This document shows, one piece after another, positions 32,000 through 44,368 of a stretch of DNA of 64,000 nucleotides; position 1 is the stretch's first letter; each line of letters opens with the position of its first letter. The stretch is taken from contig NC_134288.1 in the NCBI RefSeq assembly GCF_949628215.1, forward strand, positions 9,059,682 through 9,123,681, in the 5' to 3' direction. Both the position numbers and the translations under genes were made by a program. The DNA is from Phalacrocorax aristotelis. Lineage: Eukaryota > Chordata > Aves > Suliformes > Phalacrocoracidae. A model generated the notes under the pieces. The model made no database searches and was not told the origin of the DNA. It saw only the letters and a list, made by a program, of their open reading frames with translations.

Positions 32000-34270
32000 T
32001 TCCTGTCACAGGCAGGGTGAGGCTGCTAAGCAGCCGCCACCAAAGGGCCTTTGAAGTGTGACGGCGCCGGGGCGGAGAGGGCGGCCGGGCCTGAGGGCGG
32101 GGGCGGCCGCCAGCGGCAGTGGCCCCGCTGGGTGCCCGCAGCGGGGCTTCCAGCGCCCGATGGGGCCCAGCGGCTCCCTGCCCGCGCTTCAGCCCACGGG
32201 CCAGCCCCTGGCAGCGGCCACCCAGCGTGCTGTTAGTGCCCGTGTGCCTGCTGACAGGAATTCCTCTGTTCAGGAATACCTGCTTATACGTTCTTGCCCA
32301 CACCCCCACTGTTTTAGTGGTTAATTTGGCCCACGGATTTCAGAAAGGGCTGCAGTGGCTGTGTATCGGGACAGCTGTGCGGGTCTGCACCCAGCATGTC
32401 TCTGCCCCATGCCTGGTGCAGTGCTTCACAGGTAGAGCTGAGACAGGCAGCTATGCTCCTCTGTCAGCCCTTGGGATCACTCCCTTGCCCTGAGACCAAT
32501 AGCTGCTGCTGCTGCAGGAGCTGCAGCGTGGCTGCCTTCCTGCATGGCCCGTTGGGGTGCATGCCAGGCTGCACTCCCTGGCATGGCTGGAGCTCCCATG
32601 GGGCCCACCTTGCTGGTTCCTCCGTGCCCACAGGTTGTGTCCTCCCAGAGCCCCAGGTTGCACGCTTGCGGGGACAGATGTGCTTGTGACACTGGAACCC
32701 AGACCCCTCCAGAAAGCATGGTACTCAAAGCATGACGGGAGCTGCACAATGTGTGCTGGAGGATGACATGGGGTGGGGAAGGGGGCACGGCAGTTACTGG
32801 GTCCTGCCAGGCTGGGCTGGTTTCTGGACGGGGCTGCAGGAGCCTTTGCTGTCCCCTCATGGCTGGTAGGGACAGGCTGCGGGTGGACCCCCAGATGCAC
32901 CCACCCAGCAGAGTGGCCATTCTGCATGCAGGGGCACAGTCACCCCTCTCCTGCTGCAGGAGCTGCAGCCACAGGCTCCTGCTGCAGGCCCGCAGGCTTG
33001 GCTCACTGGGCAGATGGTGGCTGGCGCTGGCTCACGGCCTCTGCAGAGCTAGGCAGGGGCAGCCGTGGGGCTGTCACCCCTAGCCACAGGGCCCTTTCCT
33101 GCTCCTTGCCGCTGGAGCGTCCCCACTGCCTGGCTTTTCAAGGGACTTTTCCATCTTCCTCGGCAGCGGCCCGACTGGCTTGCTCTCGCAGAAGTCCTGC
33201 CCTCTGCTCTGAGAGCACCAGGGTCAGTTTAAAGAGTTAATGCTGGCAAAGCAGTTCTGGAGGGATAAGTGCTGTGTAAGCACTAAGTCTCCCTGCATTC
33301 GGTGCACAAGCCCTGCACAGCCCGGCTCTGCTGCCCTACGGTGCAGATAATCGCCTGGAACGCAAAGTGCTGGCTCAGACCAACCCCTTGTTGCACGGCC
33401 TGGGTTGGGGGAGAGGGGAGTCTGTGGAGGGACAGTGTAAAGCCTCAATCCCTGGACCAAAGAGGGGCCGAAGGGGCAGCCCCTCCACTGTGCCCTGCAG
33501 CTCACGCAGGCAGGGCCTTCTGGGGATCTGGGAAGGAGGTCCCAGCCTAAGGAACTGCCCGTGTCCTCTCTGTTGATGGGTGCTTGCAGGGGCGGGATGG
33601 AGCAGGATGGCAGCGTGGGTGCTGCTAGGGCCACTTTGACAGGCCCCCTCACAGTGCCACGAGCCCCAGTGCCTGCCAGGCTGCCAGCAACAAGCTGGGC
33701 AAGTCCAGGCAGAGGCATGTCCTGCAGACCTGGAGCTGCCCAGTTCATGCCAGTGGCGCTGAGGATCCAGCAGCCTCGTCATCTTCTCTGCCTGGGGCTC
33801 ATGTCACAGATGGGCACAAACCAGCCTCCATTGGCACCCCCAGCCAGGGCCACGGGGCCTCTGCGGGGCTCTGGCCCTGGCACAGACCCTGCCGGGCAGG
33901 GCTGGAGCTGGCAGAGGGCGGCTGGGGAGCTTGGCACCAGTGGAGGCTTCATAACTCAGACTGGGGGGGGCTGCCCCAACATGACAAACCCCTTGGACCC
34001 CATTTGCATGCATGCCTCTCGCAGGGCTGAGCACTGCTGTGGTGCCGGGGGTCCAGGGATGTGGTGCCTGGCTGTGCGTGTGGGACACAGGGAGCTGTGT
34101 TTGCAGTGGGGGAGGAAGACTGCGTGCTGAGTCCAGAGCCTGGGTGTCTGAGCAACCCGCTGTCTTTCTGCCTGTGCTGGCAGGCAGCCGGGCTCAGCGT
34201 GCTGGAGACCCGCATCCTCCCAGTCCGTCCCGCTGTCTCCTCCCAGCTGTGGGCTTGCAAGGAGTGGCAG
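32000..34270. other. Intergenic spacer between the PCIF1 and PLTP promoters
   Basis: About 2.3 kb in which I find no coding exon, RNA gene or recognisable repeat. It should contain the distal PLTP promoter. I looked for nuclear-receptor direct repeats (LXR-type DR4) but saw no convincing one. Confidence 0.5.
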
Positions 34271-34279
34271 CTGGTGGGA

Positions 34280-34402
34280 TATATAAAGGCAGGGGAACCT
34301 CGGCCAGCTCAAAAGAAACTCCTGGAGTTACTGGTGTTCTCCCTCCCTCCCTTCACGTGATTCAGCTTCCCCACACCAGGGGAGCCGAGGACAAGCCTCA
34401 CT
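34280..34402 (+). promoter_or_regulatory. PLTP: PLTP core promoter and non-coding exon 1
   Basis: TATATAAAG at 34280-34288 places a start near 34310. A non-coding exon then ends at a strong donor CACT|GTAAGT (34402/34403) and splices to 35164, seven bases before the ATG. Confidence 0.7.
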
Positions 34403-35170
34403 GTAAGTACCCGAGCTGAGCTGGTGTTGTGTAGGCGAACCCCCGGGTCTGTGCAGAGCCTCCGGGAAGGATGGCGGCTCTGAGCCCTGGGCAGGAGGAT
34501 CCCCTGTCCTCTCCCGTGCAGAGAACTGTGGAGAGGTGGTGTGGGGAGAGCCCGGGACTGTCCCCACAATCTTGCAGGGAGCTCTGCCTATTGCTGTTGG
34601 ATGGACAGGCTCCAGCTCCTTTCTCAGCCCAGCGTGTAAGCAGGCAGCACATCTCTGGGGGTGGCGGTGGGGGGGCAGCAGGGGCTGCCCTGTGGGGCTG
34701 GTAGGGCTGTGGGCTGGCCCCACAGGAGAGGACTCCCTTCTCTGTGCAGTGCTGTGGCTCCCCACTGCAGCAGCACATGCTGGGCTCGTGCCTCACTGTG
34801 CAGTTTTGTGAGCCGGGTGTGTTTAGGGCAGGGTGGGATGGCAGGGAACCAACTGGAGCAAGTGTTCCTAAGGGATGTGAGACCCATTGGGCCTCACAGG
34901 GTGCATGCTGGGGCTTGTGCACAGCACCCTGGGGTGGGGGCTGTGCCAGCTGTGGGCTGCTGGTTCATGGGGTTCAGGCGATGACGACCTGGGCAGAACT
35001 GGGGGAGCTCAGGGCGAGCAGTAGAGCCATGAGGTGCTTCTTGGGGCCATCCCCTGCCCCAGGGCTGCGAACAGGTTGGGCAGCAGCTGTCTTCCTCCCA
35101 GGGTGGCTGGGTGTCCCCTGTGTGCCCCCTGGGCCAGCCTGTGACCCTGCTCTCTGCCTCCAGGTGTGAG

Positions 35171-38100
35171 ATGGCTGCCAGCAGCTGCCTCCTCTTCCTC
35201 CTGCCCTGGCTGGTCACGGCCTCACACAGCCCACCTGGCTGCAAGATCCGGATTACCTCCAAGGGACTGGACCTGGGTAAGGGGCTAGACAGGACCCTGC
35301 TCCCGGGGCCTGGGTAAGAGGCAGGTTGGGACACTGTTCCTGGGGTCTGAAGCTGGGTAAGGCTCTGCCTGTGCTGCCTGCATGTGGGGTGGCTGGAGAG
35401 GAGCTGGGGAACTGGCTGGGGGGTGATGCTGCCAGGAGGGCGGCACAGCCTGGATGTGGCCAGCCCAGGCTCGCTTTGCTTTGCAGTGAAGCAGGAGGGG
35501 CTGCGCTTTGTGGAGCAGGAGCTGCAGAACATCACAGTGTCGGACCTGCACGGGAAGGAGGGGCAGTTCCATTACAACATCAGCCAGTGAGTGCTGCCCA
35601 CTCCCCGCACACACAGCTCCGTTTGTGTCCGTTTGTCTGTCTGACCATCTCTGTGCCCTCCCCTGCAGGGTCAAGGTGATGGACCTGCAGCTGGCATTTT
35701 CTGACCTGTACTTCCAGCCTCAGCAGCACCTTGTCTTCAACATCAACAATGCCTCCATCAGCCTGCGCTTCCGGAGGCAGCTGCTCTACTGGTTCTTGTG
35801 AGCTAATTCCCACGCCCCTGGGCACCATCCTACCCCACGGCTGGGCCACAGCTGGTGCTTGGCCATGCCCGCTGGGTGCCATGAGTGCCTTGCTGCCCTG
35901 CCCTGCAGCTGGTAGGAGCTGTGGGCTCCTCTCATCTGCTGTCCTTGCTTCCAGCTATGACATTGGGTCCATCAATGCCTCTGCAGATGGCGTCCACATC
36001 CACACAGTGCTGCAGCTGGCCAAGGACGAGGCTGGACGCCTGAAGATCTCTAACATCACCTGCAACGCCTCCATTGCCAGAATGCATGCAGGCTTTTCTG
36101 GCACACTCAGGTACACCCAACCCAACCACAGCAGCCCTGTCGCTCCACCAGACCAGCTCCGCCTGTGCCCAGCTCCCCGGCCCCTCTTTCTGCACCCTCG
36201 GGACTTCCCCAGTCCAGGCTGTGTGCTTGCATGGGGATGGAGGGGCAGGTCTGGAGCTGCAGGGGAAGGCAGGCAGCCACAGAGCTGCTGCTGTGTCCTG
36301 CAGGAAGGTCTACGAATTCCTGAGCACCTTCATCATCACAGGGATGCGCTTCCTCCTCAGCCAGCAGGTATGGCTGAGTGGAGACAGGTGATGGAGCCTG
36401 GCCTTGCTCTGCCCTACAACGGGAGGAGGGTCTGGGTCCTCATCTGCACCTGGAGTGATTCCCCTCTTAACCCAGCCCCTTCCCTTTCAGATCTGCCCGT
36501 CCCTGGAGCATGCCAGCCTGGTGCTGCTGAACTCCTTGCTGGACACAGTGCCAGGTGAGTGTTGCCCTGGGGGAAGGGACCAGACCCCACTGACTGGTGA
36601 GGGCAGAGCAGGGCATCAGGCTGCCCACAGGCTTGGTCATGACAGCACATATTCCCTGGCAGTGAGGAATTATGTGGATGAACACATTGGGATTGACTAC
36701 TCCCTCCTGCGGGATCCAGTCGTCTCCACAGACACCCTCGACCTAGACTTCAAGGTGAACACTAGATCCTGCCCTGCTGACCCTCCCCCAGTCCCCATGG
36801 GAGTGGCTGTGCCAGCTTGCACTCTGGGCACCACAGAGTGAGGAGGATGGGTTGTGCTACAGCTGCAGAAACATCTCCTGTTCTTGGCCCAGGGCATGTT
36901 TTTCCCCCGTGCAAGAGAGAACCAAGAGCTGGAGAACCACGCGGTGGAGCCGGTGATCAAGGAGACCGAGCGCATGGTCTATGTCGCCTTCTCCGAGTAC
37001 TTCTTTGACTCAGCCATGCATGCATACTTCCAGGCGGGTGTGCTGGCCATAGAGCTCCAGGGGCAGAAGGTAAGCGGTGCTGGGTCACCCGGCTACACAC
37101 AGGCAGCTCTCTGCAGGCAAAACCTGCTGCCAGGCAGGAGGGAGGGCTGAGCTCTGCCCACAGAGCAGAGAGGGTGCTATCCAGGGAGCAGCTCTCCTGG
37201 GATCAACAGCAACTGCTCGCATACCCTCTGGTGGTTTGTCTTCCCTGCAGGTGCCCAAGGACCTGGATGTTTTGCTGAGAGCCACCTTTTTTGGGACCAT
37301 CTTCATGCTGGTGAGAGGAGCACCTGGCTGGGGTGGGAGGCACAGGGGAGCCCCTGGTGCAGAGCATAGCCCTGCCCAGCTCTGTGCCTCTGGCTCACCC
37401 ACCCTCCCCAGAGCCCCACGGTGGATGCTCCCCTGCGGCTGGTGCTGCAGGTGTCTGCTCCCCCCCGCTGCACCATCAAACCCTCAGGCACCTCCATCTC
37501 CGTCTCTGCCTTCCTCAACATCTCATTGGTGATCCCGGGCCGCCCTGCCATCCAGCTCTCCAGCATGGCCATGGTGAGTGGGGGGCTGGCCCAAGGGGTG
37601 CATGTGGCCAGGGCTCCCTGTGCAGCCACCCCAGAACACAGCAGGAGACCATTTCCCACCTCACGTGGGAAGGCTCCGTGTCCCAAAGCAGAGGGACAGC
37701 TGGGCTTGTGAAGCAAAAGTAGCTGCCAGCCTGGCCAGCTGCAGGCCTGCAATGGGTACAGCAAGGCTGCAATTTGGTCTTCTTTCTCCCTAGGAAACAA
37801 AGCTGAGTGCCAAGGTGTTTCTGCAAGGGAAGGCGCTGCGGGTGCAGCTGGACCTGCGACGGTATGTGCTGTACTGGGGGTCCCGCAGAGCCTACGGGGA
37901 AGGTCCCCTCCATGCCCCGCTCATGGCTGCTGTCCCCCTGCAGGTTTCGCATCTACTCCAAGCAGTCCGCACTGGAGTCACTAGCGGTGAGCAGACCTGT
38001 GACAGCCTGAGGGGTCTGGCCTCCCTTGCTAGCACCCAGCCACAGCATGGGACACCCCTTCCAGCCTACTGAGCGCTATGTGCTGGCATGCACTGTGGCC

Positions 38101-38624
38101 GCTGCCGCCAGTGCACTCACCATGCTCCTCTCTCCCCAGCTGTTCTCACTGCAGGCCCCACTGAAGACCCTGCTGCAGCTGACAATCATGCCCATCATTA
38201 ATGGTAGGTACCAGCACTGCCTGCACACAGTCAGGCTTGGGGCAGCGGGACAGCGGGACTTGGCTTCACTACATCTCTCTCCCTCCCTGCAGAGAGGACT
38301 AAAAAGGGGGTACAGATCCCACTGCCAGAAGGCATGGACTTCACCAAGGAGGTGGTCACCAACCATGCGGTACGTGGCAGGATGAGGACAGCCCAGGCCC
38401 CTGCAGCAGGTGCAGGGACCGTGTCCTGCTGGGGCAAGGCGCAGTCACACCCAGCCTCGCTCTAATTCTCTTCCTCTTTGCAGGGATTCCTCACAGTGGG
38501 AGCCGATCTCCACTTCTCCAAGGGACTGCGGGAGGTGATTGAGAAATACCACCCAGTCCCTACCACCCCTGCCTACCCCAGCTCAAGGCCTGCAGAGCCC
38601 AGTATGGACCCCCACCAGCTCTAG
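35171..38624 (+). CDS. PLTP: PLTP, phospholipid transfer protein
   Basis: Fifteen coding exons give 500 residues (human 493): 35171-35276, 35487-35586, 35669-35797, 35955-36110, 36304-36367, 36491-36554, 36663-36754, 36893-37069, 37251-37310, 37412-37573, 37794-37861, 37944-37986, 38140-38203, 38293-38369, 38484-38624. This is a secreted BPI/LBP-fold protein that moves phospholipid between lipoproteins and remodels HDL (family knowledge). An N-terminal signal peptide (SSCLLFLLPWLVTASHS) precedes GCKIRITSKGL, the conserved mature start. Diagnostic blocks include LLYWF, GMRFLL, LLNSLLDTVP, FSEYFFDSAM, APPRCTIKPSGT and TNHAGFL.VGADLHF.KGLREVIEK. Several N-glycosylation sequons (NIS, NAS, NIT) are present. 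It looks intact. The C-terminal tail is slightly longer and proline-rich. Confidence 0.97.
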
Positions 38625-38814
38625 CACTTCTCCCCCACTCACACCTTCACCCCGGACCGAGGGCAGATCCCGGGCTGGACCCGTAGACTGTAGGTAGGAA
38701 GCAGCTTCCCTGGTACCACTGGCACGTCCTGCAGGGCACCTGTGCCCTGGCAGATAGAAGCAGGGTGGAGACAGCCATTCTGGGAATCCCTGCTGCGCCC
38801 CTTCTCATTACACT

Positions 38815-38820
38815 AATAAA
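38815..38820 (+). terminator. PLTP poly(A) signal
   Basis: AATAAA lies 190 bases after the PLTP stop. The tail-to-tail gap to the CTSA signal at 39226-39231 (about 400 bases) holds nothing recognisable. Confidence 0.8.
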
Positions 38821-39225
38821 CCACTGTACTCCAACCCACCGCGGCCTCATTGCTTGGAAGAGGTGCCCACACTGGACTGTGTGGCTGCCAGCACGTGGGG
38901 AGATGGGGAAGGAAGCAGACAGCACTGCTCCCCCAGCTCAGGTACTTGGGAGGCAGACACAGCTCAGAGCAGCAGCGGAGGGGCTCAGAACAACTGCACT
39001 TCCCCTGCTCTGGTGGGTGGCTTGTTTCCAGGCCTCCCTGACACCCTGCAGAGAGGGGGGTGCAGGCCTCAGGCCCTGGCTCCCCAGCACGGCGTGGCAG
39101 CACTCACCTCAGCAGAATCCTTGGCATGTAGTGGTCCTCAGAGAGAAAAGGAAAGCAAGGTGGGGGTAGCAGAGCAGTGTGCAAGGAGCTGGGCAATGAG
39201 GCACAGAACCACCTTGTTCACAGAG

Positions 39226-39231
39226 TTTATT
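39226..39231 (-). terminator. CTSA poly(A) signal
   Basis: AATAAA on the minus strand (TTTATT on plus), about 610 bases after the CTSA stop codon. Confidence 0.7.
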
Positions 39232-39843
39232 GCGAGTTCCCAGAAGCACTGCCCCAGGCAGTGAGTGGCAGTGGGATTGTCTTCAGGTAAGCCTCCTTTC
39301 ACCAGGATCAGACGTAGGAGCAGTTTGGAGGGGAGCAGAAAGTCTGTGCAGGAGCAGTGCCCAGTAGCCCGCAGCCACCATGTGAACTGTGCTTTCCTAG
39401 CAGGGGGCAGCTGCCTCAGAGCCTGCCGTGGGCTGTGTGCGTGCAGGGGCTGTGGGTTAGAGGGGAAGTGGTGGGGACTCCTCCCTTCCTAGGGGGGAAG
39501 TAGCTGCCTCCCCAGACAAGGAGGAGGCGAGACAGGAAGCCACAAGTGAGGAGGAGGCTGCAGCAGGGGCACGACTCCTCACCCAGCAAGGCCAGAGCCC
39601 CTGGGGACTCCTCACCCTCCAGCCACCACAGGCAGCCCCATCCTCCACCCTGTCCAGCCAGGCACCATCCTGCATGGCTGGGCAGAGCTCCTGGGCTGGA
39701 GCGGGAAGCCCCACCGGCTGCAGGAATGACTCGTTTCATGGCACAGGGAGCCCGGGTGCAGCTGAGCAGCAGCAAGGATGGGCTGTGCAGGAGGTGATGG
39801 GTGGTAAGGGCAGCCGGGGCACCAGGTGCTGCCTCCACAGCTA

Positions 39844-42800
39844 CTAGTAAGGCTCATTGTTAATGAAGCGGCTGAACACGGTAAAGGCAGCAAGCGGCCG
39901 GTCTGTGGGCACCATGTGGCCGGCTCCCTGCAGAAAACAGGCAGCAGCAGGTCAGTGCCGGCCGTGGGGCTGCTGCTGCCCTGTGAGCACCTCCAGCCCC
40001 AGGGTCCCTGCAGCCCAGCCAGTGCCGCCCCACTCCAACCACAGCTCCGGCACCTGGCATGCCTGCCTGCATCGTGGCCAGCAGCCCTGTTCCCCAGAGC
40101 CCCCTCAGCCCTACCTTGACAGTGAGGAAGGCGATGTTGGTAAATTCCTTCACAAAGCCCCCGATCTGGTTCTCGCCTCCTTCAGTGTAGAGCCAGGGCC
40201 GACGAGCCACCTGCACCTGGGACCGGCAGCAGCGCCCTCAGTGCCCCAGCTGCCCCAGGTAGGTGGCCACCCCTGCCCACGCTCTTGCTGCAACCAGCCC
40301 TGGCACGCAGCTGACTGCACAGCTCAGAGCTGATGACTGGCCTGCCCCAGCCCCTGCCCATTTACCTTCTGGCACAGGGAGTCCACAAACCATTCATCCC
40401 CAAGGAAGTTACAGGCCATGTCGACATCCCCGTTGTACACTAGGATCCGGTATTTCTGCAGGGCAGAAGGAGGGTGAGCATTTCGCAGGGCTGCAGCCCC
40501 AGCAAGGCAGGGCTTGGCAGAGCCAGTCCCAGGGCCTGGTGGGTTCCCCCAAATGCACCGTGGCTCCAAGCAGCTTCAGGTACTGGTCATTCATCTGCAT
40601 GTACAGGCGCTTGTAGCTGTGGTTCACCTCGAAGCTGCAGAGGAAGTGTCAATGTCACATGGCTGCTCAGGCCTGCGGCGGACCCTCCCTGCCTGGAGCT
40701 TGCTCACCTGCACACCTGCCATTCCGGGGCACTGGGGGAGATGTGGATAGCCTTCCTCACCTCTGGGGAGTTCAGATACACGCTGAGGGCTGTAGAGTTT
40801 GTGCAGGGAGGGTCCATCCGGACCTTATTCCGGGCCACCGGCATCCGGAACAGGTTCTGGGACAGAGTTGGGAGAGTCCCTGCCACAGCAGCACCTGGTG
40901 GTGCCCTCTCCTGCCCACAGGCAGCACTGCTGGCCAGGCAGAGGATGCTCGCAGCCTGGTGGCACAGGCACCCGGGCTCACCTGCCGCCAGGAGAACCTC
41001 ATCGGCATCTGGATGAAGGAGTTGCCCAGGTCATGTGTGATGAGATAGTCACCCTCATACCTGCAACCGGAACGAGCACAGGGACAGGCTGAAAGCTCTG
41101 GAGGAACAAGGGCTCAGAGTCCTCCCTGGGGAGTCCTCAACTGCAGCCGCAGTCTACCTGTCCTAGACAGACCCCCTGCCCAGCCCACCACATCCATCTG
41201 CCAGCCGGGACCTCACATGCTGCAAACCAAAGCAAGCCAGTGCCTGGAGACCTGTCTCCCTTGGGGCCACTCTCACCTCACGGTCCCAGGGACACCACCA
41301 TCGCACGGGGCATAGAGGTTGTAGATGTTGAGGCCGGACTCCTCTACAATCCGAATCATCTCCCCCATCTGCAACAAGCCACAAGAAGGGTTTGGGACTC
41401 AGCAGGATGCTTGAGGGACCATGGGCCCATTCAGAGCCAGGTGGGTGGGTGCTGCTCACAGACACCAGCACTGGGCATGTGTGCAGGGGCTCAGGCTCCC
41501 CTCACCTTGAGCGTGCAGTTCAAGTTGGAGTTATCGTGGAAGTTGCACTTTCCTTGTGAGCAGCAAAAGGCCTGCAAGTCCCTCCACAGCCTGTGGGCAG
41601 AGACTAGGGGATTGGCCTGCACTTCCCAGATGGCAACACCAACAGAAAGCCAGCGGCCATGGCCACAGCCACCCTGCCCAGAGGCCGCACAGCACGTGGC
41701 TCAGCCCAGTGCCCTGCGGGCCCCATGAACAAATATGCCCACAGGAGCTACCCAGGATGAGGGGCCATCTCCACAGCCTGGCTCCTGGCCCAAATAAGGC
41801 CAGGAGCTTCCCTTGTCCCGCAACACCACCAACCCAGCCAGCCCTGTCACAGGCCGTGCCCATGTTCTGCTTGCACAGGGACAGTGCGTCTAGCGGCAGC
41901 ACTTCCCCTCCTCTTACTCTGTCCCCAGCAGGCCGTGGTAATAGGCAAAGTAAACCAGGGAGTTGTCATTGATCTCGTAGGAGGACAGGCCATTTCCCAC
42001 GGCGATTCCCTGCAAGGAAAGAAGAAAACAACTCTGTTGTGTTCCAGTTCCCCACAGGGCAGCCACAGCAGCAGGCAGGAAGCAGATGTAGCACTGTTTA
42101 CTCCACGGAGGGAACAGGAAGGACTGGGGGTGTCCGAGAACGCTCCCCCTGGTCCCCCTCGGCATGGACAGACACGTCCGCCAGCAGCCACTGCCAAGCA
42201 CCCCAGGAGAAGATGAAAGGCTGCGGGGACAGACCTGCCCTACACCCCAGAGAGGGCCCCGCACACTGCTACGCTGCCAGTCCCCACCCCGCTACCGCGC
42301 GAGAGCCCCAGTGAGGTTGTGCCAAGCCCTCTGCTCCCCAGCTCAGCCCGGGCTGGCAGCAGAGCCCAGCCGCTCACCTTCAGGTTGAGGCTGGGGTCCT
42401 GCATCACCCATTCTGCCAGTGTAGGGATGTAGACCCCGCCGTAGCTCTCCCCTGTGAGGAAGAGGTCATTCTTGGCATACTCAGGAAAGAGCCGGAGAAA
42501 ATCCTTCAGAGCCAGGTAGTTGTTGTGAGCGACCTGCAGGCAGAAGGAGGCAGGGGTCAGGCGACAAGGCAGCACTGCCAGCGCCCAGGCCGGGGCAGAC
42601 AGGAGGCAGGTCCCTCCCAGCAGCCCGGCTCACTCGCCTCAGTGTCATTCGTGGCATATTTCTTGTCCTCAGAGTAGGAGAAGCCGACACCAGCAGGGGA
42701 CTCTAGGTAGAGCACGTTGGCAATCTGCAGGGACAGCAGAGGAGCTGGAGATCAGGGGAGACACCCCTCCCGGCTCAGTGGGGCAGAGGGCCACTGGCCT

Positions 42801-43572
42801 CACCGGAGGCAGCACCCGTGGGTGCCCGGCCTGCCCCAGGGCTGTGCTGGGGGAGCCATATTCCTGCCCTGCGCGACAGCATACTCAAGAGCAGGATGTG
42901 TGGGGCAGGGAGGCCTGCGGGAGGCTTGGCTCCATGGAGAGGGCAAGAGGAACGGGCTCGGGGCCACCCTCTCCCCACAGCCATGGAGGGCTGCAGCGCC
43001 TACACCCGTACCTTGTTCCAGGCATAGTCGTTGTACTTCAGCGTGACCCCGTCAGGCTGGATCTGGGGAAGCAGAAGGTAGTGACTGATCGGCACAACCA
43101 GGCTGGCCCCAGCAGGACGGCTCAGACCACACAGCCTGCCAGCCCCCAGAAGCTCCGAGCCACGGGACGGCTGTGACTACTGACCAGGAAGGGGCCGTGC
43201 TCCTTCAGGAAGCCCTCCATGGAGCTGCAGCCAGGGCCCCCATTCAGCCACAGCACCAGGGGGCTGCTCTGGGGGTTGCCCTGGGCCTCCACAAACCTGC
43301 GGACACAGGCTGTCAGTACCCGGCACCCAGCCAGGACCCTGCCCCGGCTGCTCGGGGCACATCCCGGCACCAGCATGGCACCGGCACCAGTACCAGCGCG
43401 GCCCCACGTACCAGTAGTGCAGGTGCTTGCCCGGCCCAGCGCAGAGGTAGCCAGAGAAGTGCCGGAAGGAGGGCTGCTTGGCCAGCCCGGGCAGGAAGGT
43501 CACCTCGTGGTCCGGGGGGGCGGCCAGGCTCAGCCCCAGCAACAGCAGCGCATACAGCAGCACCGGCCCCAT
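39844..43572 (-). CDS. CTSA: CTSA, lysosomal protective protein / cathepsin A
   Basis: Fourteen coding exons give 471 residues: 43572-43412, 43296-43185, 43062-43012, 42724-42638, 42533-42378, 42009-41918, 41590-41506, 41368-41277, 41060-40982, 40856-40708, 40634-40559, 40455-40366, 40216-40115, 39927-39844. This is a serine carboxypeptidase that also shields beta-galactosidase and neuraminidase 1 in the lysosome (family knowledge). A signal peptide ([14 protein letters not shown]) starts the protein. The oxyanion motif NGGPGCSS, catalytic GESYGG (Ser167), the Asp in NGDVDMAC and the His in AGHMVP are all present. The cysteine-rich CCSQGKC...CTLK segment matches the linker-chain region. The exon ending at 42638 is followed by GCGAGT, a GC-AG intron, which is needed to keep frame. 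CTSA shares a divergent promoter with NEURL2. It looks intact. Confidence 0.97.
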
Positions 43573-44368
43573 CTACGGGGGAACGGGAGGGGAGGTCGGG
43601 GCGCTGCTCATCAGGAACGGCCGCGGTCCCAGCAGCGCCCCACGGCTGCCCCAGCACGGCCCGATCCGATCCCCCCACGCCGCCCCCCGGCCCCCCTTCC
43701 GTCCCGCCCCGCTGACCCCGGCCGCTCCCCGCGCGGCTCCCGCAGGCGGCGATCCCAGCCGGCACATGACACCCGCCCATATGACCTGCGGTGCTCACGT
43801 GAGCGGGGGGGCGGGGCCTCACGGCAGCCAATCAACGCCCGGGGGGGCGGGGGGGCAACCGGCACCGGCCCCGTTCCCGCACGTGGGACCGGCTCCGGTA
43901 CCGACCGGGGCGGGGGATCCCCGCTCCTGGCGCCATGCCATGTCCTGCCCCGGGCCGCCACACAGGAGCCCTGGAACGGGAGGGAGGGGAGAGTCGGTCC
44001 CGGTGGGAGCCCTCAGTGGGCACGACGGCGGCAACCGGCGGCGGGGGTGCGGCCCCTGATGGGCACCGCCGGGCACGGGTGGGCACTGCCAGGCGCTGCC
44101 CGGTGCCACCGGGCACCACCGGTTACACCTGGCTGCCACTGGGCCCATCCAAGCACCCAAGCATGGATGGGCGGCACCAGGCAGGCACTGCGTGTGTCGC
44201 CTGCAGGCCCCGGTGGGGCCCGGCTGTGTCCCGGCAGACGCAGGGTCCCCTCCCGCCCCCGCCCCGTGGCACTAGGACCCCTCTGAGCCACCCCAGCTGT
44301 CCCGGCCCAGAGGGACTGTCACCACCTCGCAGCTGTGACGGGGACAGTTAAAAATAGCGGTGGCAGCA
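43573..44368. promoter_or_regulatory. Divergent CTSA/NEURL2 promoter with CLEAR-type E-boxes and MEF2 site
   Basis: About 800 bases of very GC-rich sequence between two divergent start codons. The palindrome GCTCACGTGAGC (43793-43804) carries CACGTG and resembles the TFEB/TFE3 CLEAR element, and a second CACGTG lies at 43880-43885. A CCAAT box is at 43828-43832. At the NEURL2 end, TTAAAAATAG (44348-44357) fits the MEF2 consensus YTAWWWWTAR and could also act as a degenerate TATA. The part 44050-44180 is a degenerate run of GGGCAC-type units. Confidence 0.65.

Noticed and set aside
43219-44286. Plus-strand open frame of about 355 codons upstream of NEURL2
   Set aside because: It is antisense to CTSA exons and spans the GC-rich shared promoter. 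It has no recognisable domain.
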